Positions 11,301-23,511 of a DNA stretch of 64,000 nt are shown here, piece after piece. Under the pieces are notes generated by a model that saw only the letters and a program-made list of their open reading frames with translations, was not told the DNA's origin and searched no databases. Made by a program: the position numbers and the translations under genes. Position 1 is the first letter of the stretch; each line of letters opens with the position of its first letter. Source of the DNA: Pithys albifrons albifrons (taxonomy: Eukaryota; Chordata; Aves; Passeriformes; Thamnophilidae); the NCBI RefSeq assembly GCF_047495875.1, contig NC_092470.1, positions 20,014,001-20,078,000 on the forward strand, in the 5' to 3' direction.

Positions 11301-12212
11301 AGGCTCCAAATTGCCCTGTCATTTGAATCTTTAACGACACGGAGAAAGAGCTACAGGAACTGGCCTGTGTCGTGCCTCCGAATTGCTGAGGAATTCGGGG
11401 GCTCTTGGGTGTGTGTCCGTATTCTGAAAAAATGCATTTTCTGCTTTTCCCTCTCCTTGCAGAGCAATTCAGACCCACTGTGCAGCTCCTTTGCCTACAG
11501 CCCCTGTCGCACCTCACCATGGGCAGGGTTTGGTTGCTGTCCCTAATTCCCAAACCAGCGGGACACGGTGGCTCCTCCACTGTGGTCAAACCCCCGTTCC
11601 CATCTGCTTCAGATGCAGGAGCCACAGGCAGAAAGTCGAGATAAAAAAAAAGATCTCGATGGAATGTATTTATCTGAAAACAATAGTGTGTCTGGATGGA
11701 AAAATCAGCGTTTTCCACCAATCATGTGGTTGTTGTTAATGTTTTCCAAAACACCCAGAGGTACCTTATGTGTTAAGTGAGAGTGGCCTGGACTGTTCTG
11801 CTTAAAAAGCAAAAAGAGCATCCCTGTCCCTAAAACTGCCCTTGATTTCAGCCCTGCCCTGGTGCCCAGGTGGCTGCCAGGGGAACTTCCCACTTCCCCA
11901 AATCTGCAGTCGCAGGGTGGGCTCCATCTCAGCCCAAGATGCTGCAGCAAATTCTTCTGGTTGTGTTTGAGCATTTCTTTGCCAGCCCCTTCCTTGCAGC
12001 AGGAGCGTGTCCTGGGCGTGTGGGCTGAGCCTGAGCCCTGGCCCTGGCAGCCCTGCTCGGCTTTCTGCTGCCTCCTGGGCTGGGGTGCCATTCCCAGCAC
12101 CCATGGGTGCTGCTCTGGATTCAATCCTGTGCCGTGTGCTCTGGGGTGGCCCTGCCAGAGCAGGCAGGTTGGACCTGATGAGCCTTCCAGCCTGACCCGT
12201 TCTGGGGTTCTG
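11301..12212. other. Unique intergenic DNA
   Basis: No gene, RNA or mobile element is recognised before the G-rich array. Confidence 0.45.
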
Positions 12213-12690
12213 TGCACTGGGGGGACACCAGGGGTGCCCTGGAGGGCACTGGGGGGACACTGGGGGACACTGGGGGTACACCAGGGGTGCCCTGGGGGGC
12301 ACTGGGGAGACACTGGGGGTACACCAGGGGTGCCCTGGAGGGCACTGGGGAGACACTGGGGGTACACCAGGGGTGCCCTGGAGGGCACTGGGGAGACACT
12401 GGGGGTACACCAGGGGTGCCCTGGGGGGCACTGGGGGTACACCAGGGGTGCCCTGGGTGGCACTGGGGGGACACCAGGGGTGCCCTGGGTGGCACTGGGG
12501 GGACACTGGGAGGACACTGGGGGTACACCAGGGGTGCCCTGGAGGGCACTGGGGGGACACTGGGGGTACACCTGGGGGGCACTGGGGGGGAATACCAGGC
12601 CCTGGATGGCACTGGGAGGACACTGGGGGTACACCAGGGGTGCCCTGTGTGGCACTGGTGGGACACTGGGGGACACTGGGGGGACACCGA
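12213..12690. repeat. G-rich minisatellite
   Basis: Blocks such as GGCACTGGGGGGACACTGG and GGGTACACCAGGGGTGCCC repeat with variable order over about 480 bp. The + strand has many closely spaced runs of 4-6 G, a strong G-quadruplex potential. Proline-rich frames of over 300 codons on the minus strand are array artefacts. Confidence 0.95.
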
Positions 12691-14300
12691 TGGGGAGGAT
12701 GCTCAGAGACTACAGTGGGTGGTACCGTGGGCTCCAGCTGGTTTTGCCACCTGTCCTGCAGCCCGCACAGAGCTGCCACAGGGAGGGATTGTTTGAAGCT
12801 GCTCCAGCCGAGCCGGAGGGTTCCTTTCCCCGGCCCTGGCGCTGCGGCAGCCCCAGAAGCCCCAAATCCACCGATAGCCATCGAGCAAGGATTTCCATTT
12901 TTGGTGCGAGCTCAGACTTAAAATAGACAGTCTTGAGCGAGGAAGAAACTCTGTTGACAGAACATAGGGAACATTCCTCCAGTGTACTTTTGCAAAGGAC
13001 TATCTGTGTCTTTAATCTCCGCGGCGTTTCCTGCAGGTCTCCCGAGCGCAACTTCCCTCTCATTGTTAGTGGCGCGTTTGGAAATGACCTCAGGCGGTTT
13101 GCAGTGACTGGCGACCCACGGTCAGAATGACTAACCCAGTCTGTCTCCATCCCTTGGACATGTCCCATTGACTAAATAAATGACAGGCACCGACATGTGA
13201 ATAGAAACAAAAACAGCCTGACAAGTGAAATCTTAACTCTTTGGAGCAAAGAGACGTCTGGACGCGGGTTCATCATCCTGCCCGTGGAGCGCGGGGAGTC
13301 GCTCCAAAAAGTCCTGACAATGGTGAAAGTGCAGCCAGGCTCCCTGAGCTGCTCAGGACACATGCAGATTGGGCAGACAAACACCTCTAATATTATTTTT
13401 AATTGTTTAAAATTGTTTTCTGCAGCTTTTTATCTCGGCACATCTTTAATTAAAGGTGCAGCTCGGTGTTTATGTGGCCATTTGGGTGTCTGGGACCAGC
13501 ATGAATAAATAATTCCACTGTTACAAGCAAAGGGTCAGCGATGAGGGAGCTGGCACAGGATCCCAGCCCTGTATTGTGCCCATAACTCACCACAGCTGAG
13601 TCTTTAGGTGCTTCCTGCCATTCCCATTCCCACCTTTTGCACATATCCACCCCTTGGAAAGGTGGTCCTGGTTGCCCAAGCCTGTTGGACCCCCAGCACC
13701 CTCTGCAATCAGCTGTAGGGGGGATGGCATTGTAAGGGGGTTCATGGATTTGTGCCCCTCCTAACTGGGTGCTGTCAGGCTCTGAATTCCTCATCTTGCC
13801 CAGCTCCCTCCAGTCCCCACATCAGGGTTTGGGACAAGTCCTGCCATCCCAGCAGGATCTATTTGTTTAGGCCCCAGACGAGCTGCCTTTGAAATCTAAC
13901 AATAGTTTTACCAATAAGAACAGAATGAGTGTTAATAAGCTACATTTGTGGATGCTTTTTGGTTGGAAAAGTAGGAAAGTATTCTCTTTAATATCATCAG
14001 ACTAGATTTTTAATGCTGTAATTACAATAATTAATAATGCTGCTCAGCAGTTATTAGCACTGGGTGCATTGTTAGGATGTCTGCCTTAGCTAAGGCTTAA
14101 TAATGAGCTTCATATAACTCCAAAAAGAGGCAAATAATGATACGGGGAGTGGTTGGAGGGCTGTGGTCTGAGGGCTTCTTGCTTTAATATAAGCAACAAA
14201 TAATTCCCTCTGGCTCTCAGCATTTGTGGATAAGGCCATAAAAAAGGAGGGGGGGAAAAAAAAAGGAGGAAACCTCAGCTAATAAAAATGCCACCTTGGC
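12691..14300. other. Repeat-free intergenic DNA, possible conserved non-coding DNA
   Basis: No gene is recognised. From about 12,900 the composition changes to balanced, low-repeat sequence with ATTA/TAAT motifs. Confidence 0.4.
13860..14230. promoter_or_regulatory. Candidate conserved enhancer-like element
   Basis: This AT-rich block has many homeodomain-type cores (TAAT, ATTA, AATAATTAATAAT near 14027), ACAATAG and TTAGCTAAGGC motifs, and no microsatellite or CR1 sequence. The texture resembles vertebrate developmental enhancers near genes such as SMAD6. It is a guess from composition only. Confidence 0.25.
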
Positions 14301-16615
14301 TTTACAGCCTCGAGGAGTGTTTGTTGCTGGGCTGATGGGGATGGAATGACTCGAGGGGGGATGGATGTCACCCTGGAGGGCACAGGGTGGTCTCTGCTGG
14401 GAGCTGGGTCACTGTCACACCCCAGGGCACAGGGAGGGGATGTGGGCACAGCCCTCAGCTGGGGGGGACTTGGGGGATGTATTGGCAGGTCCTAACCTGG
14501 CTTTGGGGAGTAGTTTTTAAATACAACACAGTTTGGTGTCTTTGCTCTAAGTGAGTCTTGTCTTGGGTTAGTGTTGACCAGCTGTCCCTGCCACAGGGCT
14601 GGATGAAGCTCAGTGAAAAGAGAGACAGTCCCATGGAGAGTGGGACAAGAATTGCTGGGACCTGGTTCCTGCTCCCTCCACTGAGCTCTTCTGCACCTCC
14701 CTGTCTCTCTCGTTACTTTTCTGGTCTCAGTTCACCACATCTGGTCTCTGTGCCTCAATCATTCACCAGCTGAGTAAAAAGAGGCTGAGAACTAAACCCC
14801 ACTCACTCATCTCATGTAAAATTTGTTTTCTCCCAGGTATTGTCACCAGCATCTGCTCCTGCACCCTCTCCTCTCATCCCACATTGAGCCAGGACAGCCT
14901 GATGGGCCACGGGGAGCTGTTCCCACACAGCAGGTCAGTTCTCCTGCCCTGGGCCAGGTCTCTTCCAGCACGGGCTGGGTTGGGAAGGGTGGGCAAGAGC
15001 CAAGGCTGGACAGTGAGGGCTGGCCCCAGGTCATTGCCCACCTGAGAAGCCAAATAATGGTCAGAGTTTGGCTGGGACCCATCTGTGGAAGGTGGAAGGT
15101 GCTACACCAGCTTAACCCTCTATGGGCTTGGCTCTCCAAAATACCAGTGGAGGGATTTAGTGTCATAAATGCATGTCCAATTATGGAAAATCCCAGTTGT
15201 GGCTCCAAAAGGGTGGGAAAGGGTCTGCAGAGAGGACCTGTGCTCCCAGAGCTGCCTGGCATGGCCATGTGTGGCCCTGCTGGTGGCTCCCAGCCCAGAG
15301 AGGTGCTGCAGAGCATTAGGGATGGAACTGCTGCTTCTGATGATCCCACAGGAGTTTGGGATGTCAGAGCCAGCAGATTCCTGGACAGAGGCAGCTTCTC
15401 AGCACAGTGGGAGGCACAGAAGGACCAGCCCCTCAGGGTGCCTGCTCAGAGAGGGGTTTTCTCATTCCATGCTGTGACAATGGGATGGAGAAGATTCCCT
15501 GGAGACCCAAGTGGCTTCCAACTATCATCTCCATTCTCAACAAAGCCTGTGCTGGGTGTCTGGGTAACAACTGTGCTACTGCTGGGCCAAACTGTGTCCT
15601 GCTGTGTCCTGGTGTCTATTTAAGGGTGATTTGCTCCCTGTAACACCCAGCAGTGCCAATGACTTCAGGGTCAGCTCTTTCCTCCCAAATCCTGCTTTCT
15701 ATTTTCACATCCTTCTGCATGAGCAAGCCCTGGAGATCCCACTGTCAGCAGAGACACTCCAACCACAGTTCCAGCACCAAAAGAGATGTAGTTCTGGTTT
15801 TTAGCCATGAGTGCCTCTGGCTGCCTTTGCTCCAGGCTCAAAACAGAGAAGACAATATTCTCTTTTTCCCATAATGATTTTCATATCCCCATTCTGAGGT
15901 TGCAAGAGCTTTGGGGAAGCATCAGGGCAGTGTGTGCTGATCCCACAGTCACGTCTGGGACCAGCTTTTGAAGCCTGTGTTTTTTAATTTTCCCTTGCTG
16001 CCTTCAGCCTCTGCAGCCAATGACTCACTCACTATTTCTATTCTCTTCCCACTTCTGTTCCTGCTTCTCCAAAGTTTTGGTCAGTGGCAGCAGCTTTTGC
16101 TGATGTCTTGTGGCTGCCTGTCCCCGAGTTATTATTGGAGATGCCGAGGAAATAACAAGTGCTGCTCTGTCAGACTCTGCTGCAGAGCTGCACAAAATAT
16201 TTACCAAGGCTGTGGGGAGCAGCTCTTCTCTGGAGTGAGTGGTGTCTGCTCTGAGGCAGCCCAGACGCCACTCACTCACTCCAGCAAAGAGCTGTGCAAC
16301 CCAGCAAATTGCCCAGGGCAGCAGATCTTGGGGAGGGAGCAAAGCCAGCAGCCCAGTCTGTCTGCCTTGGTGTTTTCCAAGGCAGAAAAATTATCTTTTT
16401 ACAAGCCTGCCCTAGTTGGCTCTGACCAGCTCTTCCCAGAAAAAACCATCAGAAATAGGAGAGCAAACTTGCAGAAATGCACAGGTTGCCATTTAGGTCT
16501 GACCTTTCTCAGATCTGCTTTGATGTCTTCCTCATCCTTCCTCCTCCTGTGTTTTTAGCTCCTTTTTCCAGCAGAGCACCACTGGACACAACAAACCTCA
16601 ATTAAAACCCATTTT

Positions 16616-16617
<2 letters not shown>
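14301..16617. other. Unique intergenic DNA
   Basis: The longest non-repetitive open frame outside SMAD6 on the + strand lies here (14823-15623, 266 codons). It matches no family known to me and is low-complexity in texture, so no gene is called. Confidence 0.4.

Positions 16618-16659
<42 letters not shown>
16618..16659. repeat. (TA)n microsatellite
   Basis: About 20 uninterrupted TA dinucleotides. Confidence 0.98.
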
Positions 16660-16661
<2 letters not shown>

Positions 16662-17385
16662 TTAGATGTACTCCCTTTGCTCTCTGGACCAGCTCCAAAT
16701 AGAATAATCCTTTTTTTTTAATCCTGCCCCCCCCTGGGAACTTCCAGTTCAGTGTTTGCAGATTGTTTGGGTAAACATGATGGGGGCAGATTTATTTTTT
16801 TTTAAGGCCACTGGGCTTGGCACGTTGCACAGTTTGTTGCTGGATCAGCGTGGTGGCAACACACAGAGCTGGGCTGTTTTTCTTCCTCAAATAGTCCCTT
16901 TTCCAGCTCAAAAATGACAATTCACCAAAGCCAAGCCAACCAAAAAAGCACAGGGGAGTTTCAGAGCTGGGTGTTATCTGCTGGAAAAGGCTCCAGAGAG
17001 GCAGACTGTCTGCACAGGCTGCTGAATAAATGCTGATAAAAGGACAGAGTCCTGCCTGTTTGGGAGGAGTGCTGGGATTTCGAGGTGGCTCCTCTGGTTG
17101 TAATTCCCTTCCCACTGGAGCAGAGCAGCTGGTTGGGTTGATGTTGCTCAGCTCAGGACAGGAGGGGCTGTGGGTGCTCCTGCAGCTGGAGAAGGAAGGA
17201 TTGAGCCTGAGGTGGCTGTGGAGCCTCTGTGGGTCTAGAAAGCCCCAAACTGCTGCCCTGCAGGTGGGTGGCTGGGCTTGGCATGTCCATCTCTGTCCTG
17301 CAGGACCCTCGGAGGCTGCACCATCCTTGGAGTGGCTGAAGGTGACTTTTCCTCCCCAGCCCCTTCTCCATCTCACAGATCCATA
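16660..17385. other. Unique intergenic DNA
   Basis: Short poly-T and poly-C runs lie near 16,711-16,735; no gene is recognised. Confidence 0.45.
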
Positions 17386-17800
17386 GAATTGTTTGGGTAG
17401 GAAGAGACTTTGAAGATAATCTTGAGTACCATGGGCAGGGACACCTTCCACTATCCCAGGCTGCTCAGAGCTCCATCCAGCCTGGCCTTGGACACTCCCA
17501 GGGATGGGGCAGAAACTTGGCTGTAACAATGCCAAGGTCATGGGTTCAATCCCCTGTGTGGGCCATTGACTTGAGAGTTGGACTCGATGATCCTTATGGG
17601 TCCCTTCCAGCTCAGAATAATCTGTAATTCTGTAATTCTGATTCTCTGCCCAACCTGTGCCAGGGCCTGCCCACCCTCCCAGCAAAGAACTTCCCCCTAA
17701 TATCCCATCTAACCCTTCTCTCTGGCAGTTTGAACCATTCCCCTTGTCCTGTCACTTCAGGCTCTTGTAGAATGTCCCTCTCCATGTTCCTTGTGGGCTC
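17386..17800 (-). mobile_element. CR1 LINE 3' end, minus strand, interrupted by a SINE
   Basis: CR1 sequence of the 8404 subfamily runs from TGTTTGGGTAGGAAGAGAC to GGGATGGGGC at about 17510. It is then broken by a tRNA-derived SINE and resumes at CTCTGCCCAACCTGTGCCAG (about 17643). It continues through CCTAATATCCCATCTAACCC to about 17800, where similarity fades. Confidence 0.85.
17511..17642 (+). mobile_element. tRNA-Ile-derived SINE (TguSINE1-like), 5'-truncated
   Basis: Visible are the 3' half of a tRNA-Ile-like head (CTGTAACAATGCCAAGGTCA), the B box GGTTCAATCCC, the acceptor remnant GTGTGGGCCA, then a CR1-type tail (TTGGACTCGATGATCC, CCCTTCCAGCTCAGAAT) ending in ATTCTG repeats. The A box is missing. 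The element is nested in an antisense CR1. Confidence 0.85.
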
Positions 17801-19386
17801 CCTTCAATACTGGAAGGATCTTGCCCTGGTACCTCCTCATGCCAGTCGTGGGAGCCAATCCCTGTTCTCCCACCCGTGGGATCCACTGGGGCCTCCCAGT
17901 TCCCCACGAGGCAGGAGATCCTCCTGGACAGGGCCCTACACTGGGGCTCAGCAGTCAATGCCTTCATCCTCTCCACTCACATGCCTCATTTTATCAGGTC
18001 ACCTGTTCCAAAGGATGTAGAGAATCCCTGTCAGGAGGTCAGGGCAGGGTCTGATGGCAGCCCCATGGTCAGCAGAAAGCCCATGGACTGCCCATCATCC
18101 TCCCTGTACCACCAGGGAAGGACTCCACAGCTCATGGAGCTCCTCATCCTTCTCTGCTTTGCTGAGGTGACACTGGACTTTCTGCAGGTGTTTGAGGCTG
18201 CTCAGGGAGAATTGCTCTTCCCAGAGAGGATTTTCAGCACCATTGGGAAAGACAGGAGAAGATGCTCCACCTGCTTTGTGTTTCACTGTGTGCCCTGTGT
18301 CTGATCCAGAGCCAAGGGGTCCCTTTGGCTTGTTCTCCTATGGGGAAAAAAAAAGAAATTATTATTCTGTTAAGGGGAAAAAACCACTTTTCTGTGCTGT
18401 GGAGGCTGGCACTGGGTTTGGATGAGGGCAGCCTTCCTGTCCTAGGAAAGCTGAGACACCAGTGCTTTCCTTGGATTGCAGCAGGGCTTTTCTGGGATGC
18501 CTGGAGTTTGTTTTCCTAAAAATGAAGGCAGCAGCACAGGGGATAATCCTGTACTCGTGGCACTGCCTGACTTGTGGTTTCCCATCCCTGTTTGCCCTGA
18601 CCCAAACCAGGGAACTGAACCCAAAACCCCATCTCAGATCAGGGCTCTCATCTCCAGCGTTAAAAATTGGATTCTTTCTCTCCAAATAACTGATTAATTA
18701 TTGATACAAATTGGCCCAGCTCCACCCAGAAGGGGTTTAAAGAAGTCCATGTCCCTGCTCCAAGCAAGGGGCTGTCCTGGCATGAGGCCCACCAGGGACA
18801 GGTGCCATCACCACCTGTGATGCCCTGTTGGGAGATGATTTTACCCCTGTGGGTTTGACTGGAGATCCAGGCTTGCTCCCAGAAAACTTTTCCAAGGAGC
18901 ATTTCGTGGAAACTGGTAGTTTGCTACCAAATTTTTTTTTTTTTAAGTTTTGGTTTTGCCAAACTGACGTTTTCTGACCCAAGAAAACATTTTATCCAAA
19001 CCCCTTCCCAACTACTCTGCTGGGAATGTGCTCTTTGCCATCAGTCCCCAAGGCTGGAGCACTGGGGTGTTGAAATGTTACTCCAGCCCTGGAAAGTGTG
19101 AGTCAGCTTGTCCCCACCCACAGCAGAGACTCGTGGGAAGGGCCTTGGAAAGCCTGGAAACTCAGCAGCTCCTGCCTTCTGCACTGCCATTAACCCATTA
19201 ACATTGATTCCTGGGAAAATGAGGCTTTTGGCCAATTGCTGTTGGATTTTTGTCTCTTTTTGATCCTTCCCAATTCTGCTCAGGTTTGGAGGGTACTTAA
19301 TTCCAACTCATCCCTAAGCAAATTTGGCTGCTGTGGCCCCGATTCACCCGCAAGGCCCACGGGGAGCAAAGGCAGCACCTGCTGTG
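17801..19386. other. Unique intergenic DNA
   Basis: No gene is recognised. Short A and T runs occur near 18,345 and 18,931. Confidence 0.4.
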
Positions 19387-20504
19387 GATCCCGGGGGGAT
19401 CTGGGGGGGATCCCTGCGTGGGATCCTGGATGGGATCACTGGATGGGATCCCTGGGTGGGATCACTGGGTGGGATCCCTGGAGGGATCTCTGGATGGGAT
19501 CACTGGGTGGGATCCCTGGATTGGATCACTGGATGGGATCACTTGGTGGGATCCCTGGACGGGATCCTGGGTGGGATCACTGGATGGGATCCCTGGGTGG
19601 GATCACTGGGTGGGATCCCTGGATGGGATCCTGGATGGGATCCCTGGGTGGGATCCTGGATGGGATCACTGGATGGGATCCCTCGGTGGGATCACTGGGT
19701 GGGGTCCCTGGGTGGGATCCTGGATGGGATCACTGGATGAGATCACTGGGGGGGATACCTGGATAGGATCATTGGATGGGATCACTGCAGGGGATCCCTG
19801 GATGGGATCACTGGGTAGGATCACTGGGTGAGATCCTGGATGGGATCCCTGGGTGGGATCCCTGGATGGGATCACTGGATGGGATCACTGGGTGGGACCA
19901 CTGGATGGGAGCCCTACATGGGATCACTGGATGAGATCCCTGGAGGGAAGATACCTGATGGGATCATTGGATGGGATCCCTGGGTGGGATCACTGGGTAG
20001 GATCACTGGGTGAGATCCTGGATGGAATCACTGGATGGGATCACTGGGTGGGACCACTGGATGGGATCCCTGCATGGGATCACTGGATGAGATCCCTGGG
20101 GGGATACCTGATGGGATCATTGGATGGGATCCCTGGGTGGGATCATTGGGTGAGATCCTGGATGAAATCACTGCATGGGATCCCTGGGTGGGATCCCTGG
20201 GTGGGATCACTGGGTGAGATCCTGGATGGGATCACTGGGTGGGATCCCTGGATGGGATCCCTGGATGGGATCACTGGATGAGATCCCTGGGGAGATACCT
20301 GATGGGATCATTGGATGGGATCACTGCATGGGATCCCTGGATGGGATCACTGGGTGGAATCCCTGAATGGGATCCCTGGGTGGGATCACTGGGTGAGATC
20401 CTGGATGGAATCACTGCATGGGATCCCTGGCTGGGATCCCTGGGTGGGATCACTGGGTGAGATCCTGGATGGAATCACCGGATGGGATCCCTGGCTGGGA
20501 TCCC
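19387..20504. repeat. 13-bp GATC-rich minisatellite, about 86 copies
   Basis: The units GGGATCACTGGAT and GGGATCCCTGGGT alternate irregularly for 1.1 kb. GATC occurs about once per unit and GGATCC (BamHI) dozens of times. Both strands are almost stop-free, producing false frames of MGSLGGITGWDP type. Confidence 0.97.
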
Positions 20505-20845
20505 CTTGTTCTGATTCCAGTTTTTCCCTTTTGAAGAGGCTCCAAGGTCCTATCACAGAGTGTTACTGCACAGAGTGTAACATTTGCAAGAGTCAAATGA
20601 AAAGTGGGTTTGAACTGGAAAATCATGGCCATGTCATCAAAACAAAGGAAATGGGACATTCTGAGGTTGTCAAAACTTTTCTTTTTCGCCTCTGGTTCCC
20701 TTCAAAATCAGCTTCCAGCAAAACCAGCCTGATTTTATGAGGCATTTTAGCTCTTGGCAGATCCCCTGGTTGTGGCACAGCAATGTCGTGGTGGTTCCTC
20801 TGGCAGAGCTCAGACACTCCTTGGCTCTGCCCCTGGGCACTGAAG
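20505..20845. other. Unique spacer between two minisatellites
   Basis: About 340 bp separate the 13-bp and 18-bp arrays; nothing is recognised in it. Confidence 0.5.
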
Positions 20846-21784
20846 AGGGGGGCACTTTGTCCCCAGGGGCACTTTGTCCCCAAGGGGCAGTTTGTCCCCA
20901 GGGGCACTTTGTCCCCAGGGGCACTTTGTCACCAAGGGGCACTTTGTCCCCAGGGGCAGTTTGTCCCCAAGGTGCAGTTTGTCCCCAAGGTGCAGTTTGT
21001 CCCCAAGGGGCACTTTGTCCCCAGGGGCACTTTGTCCCCAAGGTGCAGTTTGTCCCCAGGGGGCAGTTTGTCCCCAGGGGCAGTTTGTCCCCAAGGTGCA
21101 GTTTGTCCCCAAGGTGCAGTTTGTCCCCAGGGGCAGTTTGTCCCTGAGGTGCAGTTTGTCCCCAGGGGCACTTTGTCCCTGAGGTGCAGTTTGTCCCCAG
21201 GGGGCAGTTTGTCCCCAAGGTGCAGTTTGTCCCCAGGGGGCAGTTTGTCCCCAGGGGCAGTTTGTCCCCAAGGTGCAGTTTGTCCCCAAGGGGCAGTTTG
21301 TCCCCAGGGGCACTTTGTCCCCAAGGTGCAGTTTGTCCCCAAGGTGCAGTTTGTCCCCAGGGGCAGTTTGTCCCTGAGGTGCAGTTTGTCCCCAGGGGGC
21401 AGTTTGTCCCCAAGGTGCAGTTTGTCCCCAGGGGGCACTTTGTCCCCAAGGGGCAGTTTGTCCCCAGGGGCAGTTTGTCCCCAAGGTGCAGTTTGTCCCC
21501 AGGGGGCACTTTGTCCCCAAGGGGCAGTTTGTCCCCAGGGGCAGTTTGTCCCCAAGGTGCAGTTTGTCCCCAGGGGGCACTTTGTCCCCAAGGGGCAGTT
21601 TGTCCCCAGGGGCACTTTGTCCCCAAGGTACAGTTTGTCCCCAAGGTGCAGTTTGTCCCCAGGGGGCAGTTTGTCCCCAGGGGCAGTTTGTCCCCAAGGT
21701 GCAGTTTGTCCCCAAGGGGCAGTTTGTCCCCAGGGGCACTTTGTCCCCAAGGTGCAGTTTGTCCCCAGGGTCAGTTTGTCCCCA
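20846..21784. repeat. 18-bp minisatellite, about 52 copies
   Basis: The units GGTGCAGTTTGTCCCCAA and GGGGCACTTTGTCCCCAG recur, some 19 bp long. Open frames over 300 codons on both strands (FVPRGSLSP and LGTNCPWGQ types) are array artefacts. The core GTTTGTCCCC is shared with the array at 52222-52512. Confidence 0.97.
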
Positions 21785-22917
21785 TCCTCCACCTCCCTTT
21801 GGCTCTCAGCCCCTTGGGGGTCCCTCTCTCCACCTCATTTCCAAGGCATTAAAATGACCTACAAATCAAGCTGTTATAATTTAAGTGGCAACTTTGTGAA
21901 AATATTACATTTAATTTTGTGTTTTAACCCCTGCACCCTTTCTGACCAGAAAGGTACAAAATACTAAACAGTAAAAAAGGGCAGAAAATGATGACATTGA
22001 TTTTCCTCCCAGAAAACCTGGAGCACCCCCAGTGTGTGCCTGCAGGTTTGGGCTCTGCTGATGCCTCTGAGGATGCTGGTGTGGACACACTGGTCCCTCT
22101 CCCCCTCTTCCCTCCACCCTGGCTGCAGTTTGGCTTTGGGAAGAGGTTCCAGTGCCCTCCCAGCTACCCACAGTCCTCCCGGACCCAGGAGGGTTTGGCT
22201 TTCTGTAGTACCTGGGAGATCCATGTCAGATCAGACTGGCAGCCTTTCAAAAGCTCCTCTCCAGCTTTTCTGCCAAGACTTATAGGATGTGTTCCAGAGC
22301 ATCTCCCAGGAATGTTTGTTATTATGACAGGCAGGGAAAAAAAAAAGAGAGAGAGGGGAAAAAAAAGCAGTGAAAGAGCACATTGCTGTTAATCACTAGA
22401 AATCCTTTAATAACCAGCATTACTATAAATTATATGTGCATTGTGACCAGCACAATCGAGGGCTCTGTTTTTCCTGCCCACGTTGGAGCAGGGAACAATG
22501 TGCTGTTGTTGCAGGGGCTGGGCTGGATGGCACTCTGGGTGGGATGGGACTGCTCCATCACATACCTGTGCCCATGGAGGTGCTGGGCTGCTCCCCAGCC
22601 CATGAAAGCTCCATTGTTCTTCCTGCCATATTGCACATCCATGATTATATAGCCTTGGATAAGCAGGGAGACGTTGCTTGCTGAGATAATACCCTACCCT
22701 TAGTTTAAGCAGCGCTATATTTAAGATTTCTATATATTTAAATGCTGGTAATTGCACATTTGTGACATATTGTAATTTGGATGACAGTTTGTAAAGACAA
22801 TGTTGGAAAGAAAAGCATCAGCTGTGCTCAGGGAGGTGAATCTTTGGGTCAGGCAGGACAGGGAGATCAAAAACAAGTGTTGGAACCTCTCAGGATGGGC
22901 AGGGATCCTGAGATCCA
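21785..22917. other. Unique intergenic DNA
   Basis: No gene is recognised. The AT-rich part at about 22,680-22,800 is repeat-free and could be regulatory, without specific support. Confidence 0.4.
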
Positions 22918-23057
22918 CCCCTGGAAGTGTCCAAGGCCAGGCTGGATGGAGCTTGGAGCAACCTGGGCTGGTGGAAGTTGTCCCTGCCCGTGGCAGGAGG
23001 TGGAATGAAATGGGCTTTTAGGTCCCTTCTAATCTAAACCATTCTATGATTCCATGA
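22918..23057 (+). mobile_element. CR1 LINE 3' end (second subfamily)
   Basis: CCCTGGAAGTGTCCAAGGCC, GGAGCAACCTGGGCTGGTGG and the tail AACCATTCTATGATTCCATG identify a short CR1 3' end. The following 23058-23511 holds nothing recognisable. Confidence 0.88.
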
Positions 23058-23511
23058 GATGCAGGAAATCCCAGTTTCTGCTTCCATGGCTGAAACTGAA
23101 TTATTTTTGCAGCTCTTTTGTGCCTTTTCACTTGATTTTATTCCTTAAGGGGAAAAAATGGCATTTCCCCACCCCAGTGGGACGTTGGGTGACCTTTGTC
23201 AGAGGCTCCAAATGGTGGTGCAGGTGTGAAATGTGGGTGCTCTGGGATGGGGTGAGCTCTGGGTCTGAGCCCTCCTGGGTCAGGCTTTGCACACCAAGTG
23301 GGGCAGAGCCCAAACAGCATCATCTGGTTCTATTTCCAGCTGGTTCCTGTTCAGGAGGGAATCTGTTGGAGGAGGCCAGTGCTGGATGGACCATCGACCC
23401 CCTGGCCAGAGCACCCAATGGCTGAGACTGCAGATCCCTTACAGGTTTTATATCATTTTTTACATTTTTAACCAAGTAATCCACACATTTCCTCAAATGC
23501 ATCCAAAAATG

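Noticed and set aside
14823..15623. 266-codon frame in unique DNA
   Set aside because: No recognisable domain, no splice or codon signature, and comparable long frames occur throughout this stop-poor DNA (204-1088, 1206-1964, 54449-55222).
19387..21784. CRISPR array
   Set aside because: Repeats are contiguous without unique spacers, in vertebrate DNA.
20670..21967. Open frames of 300-394 codons on both strands
   Set aside because: Artefacts of the stop-free 18-bp minisatellite.
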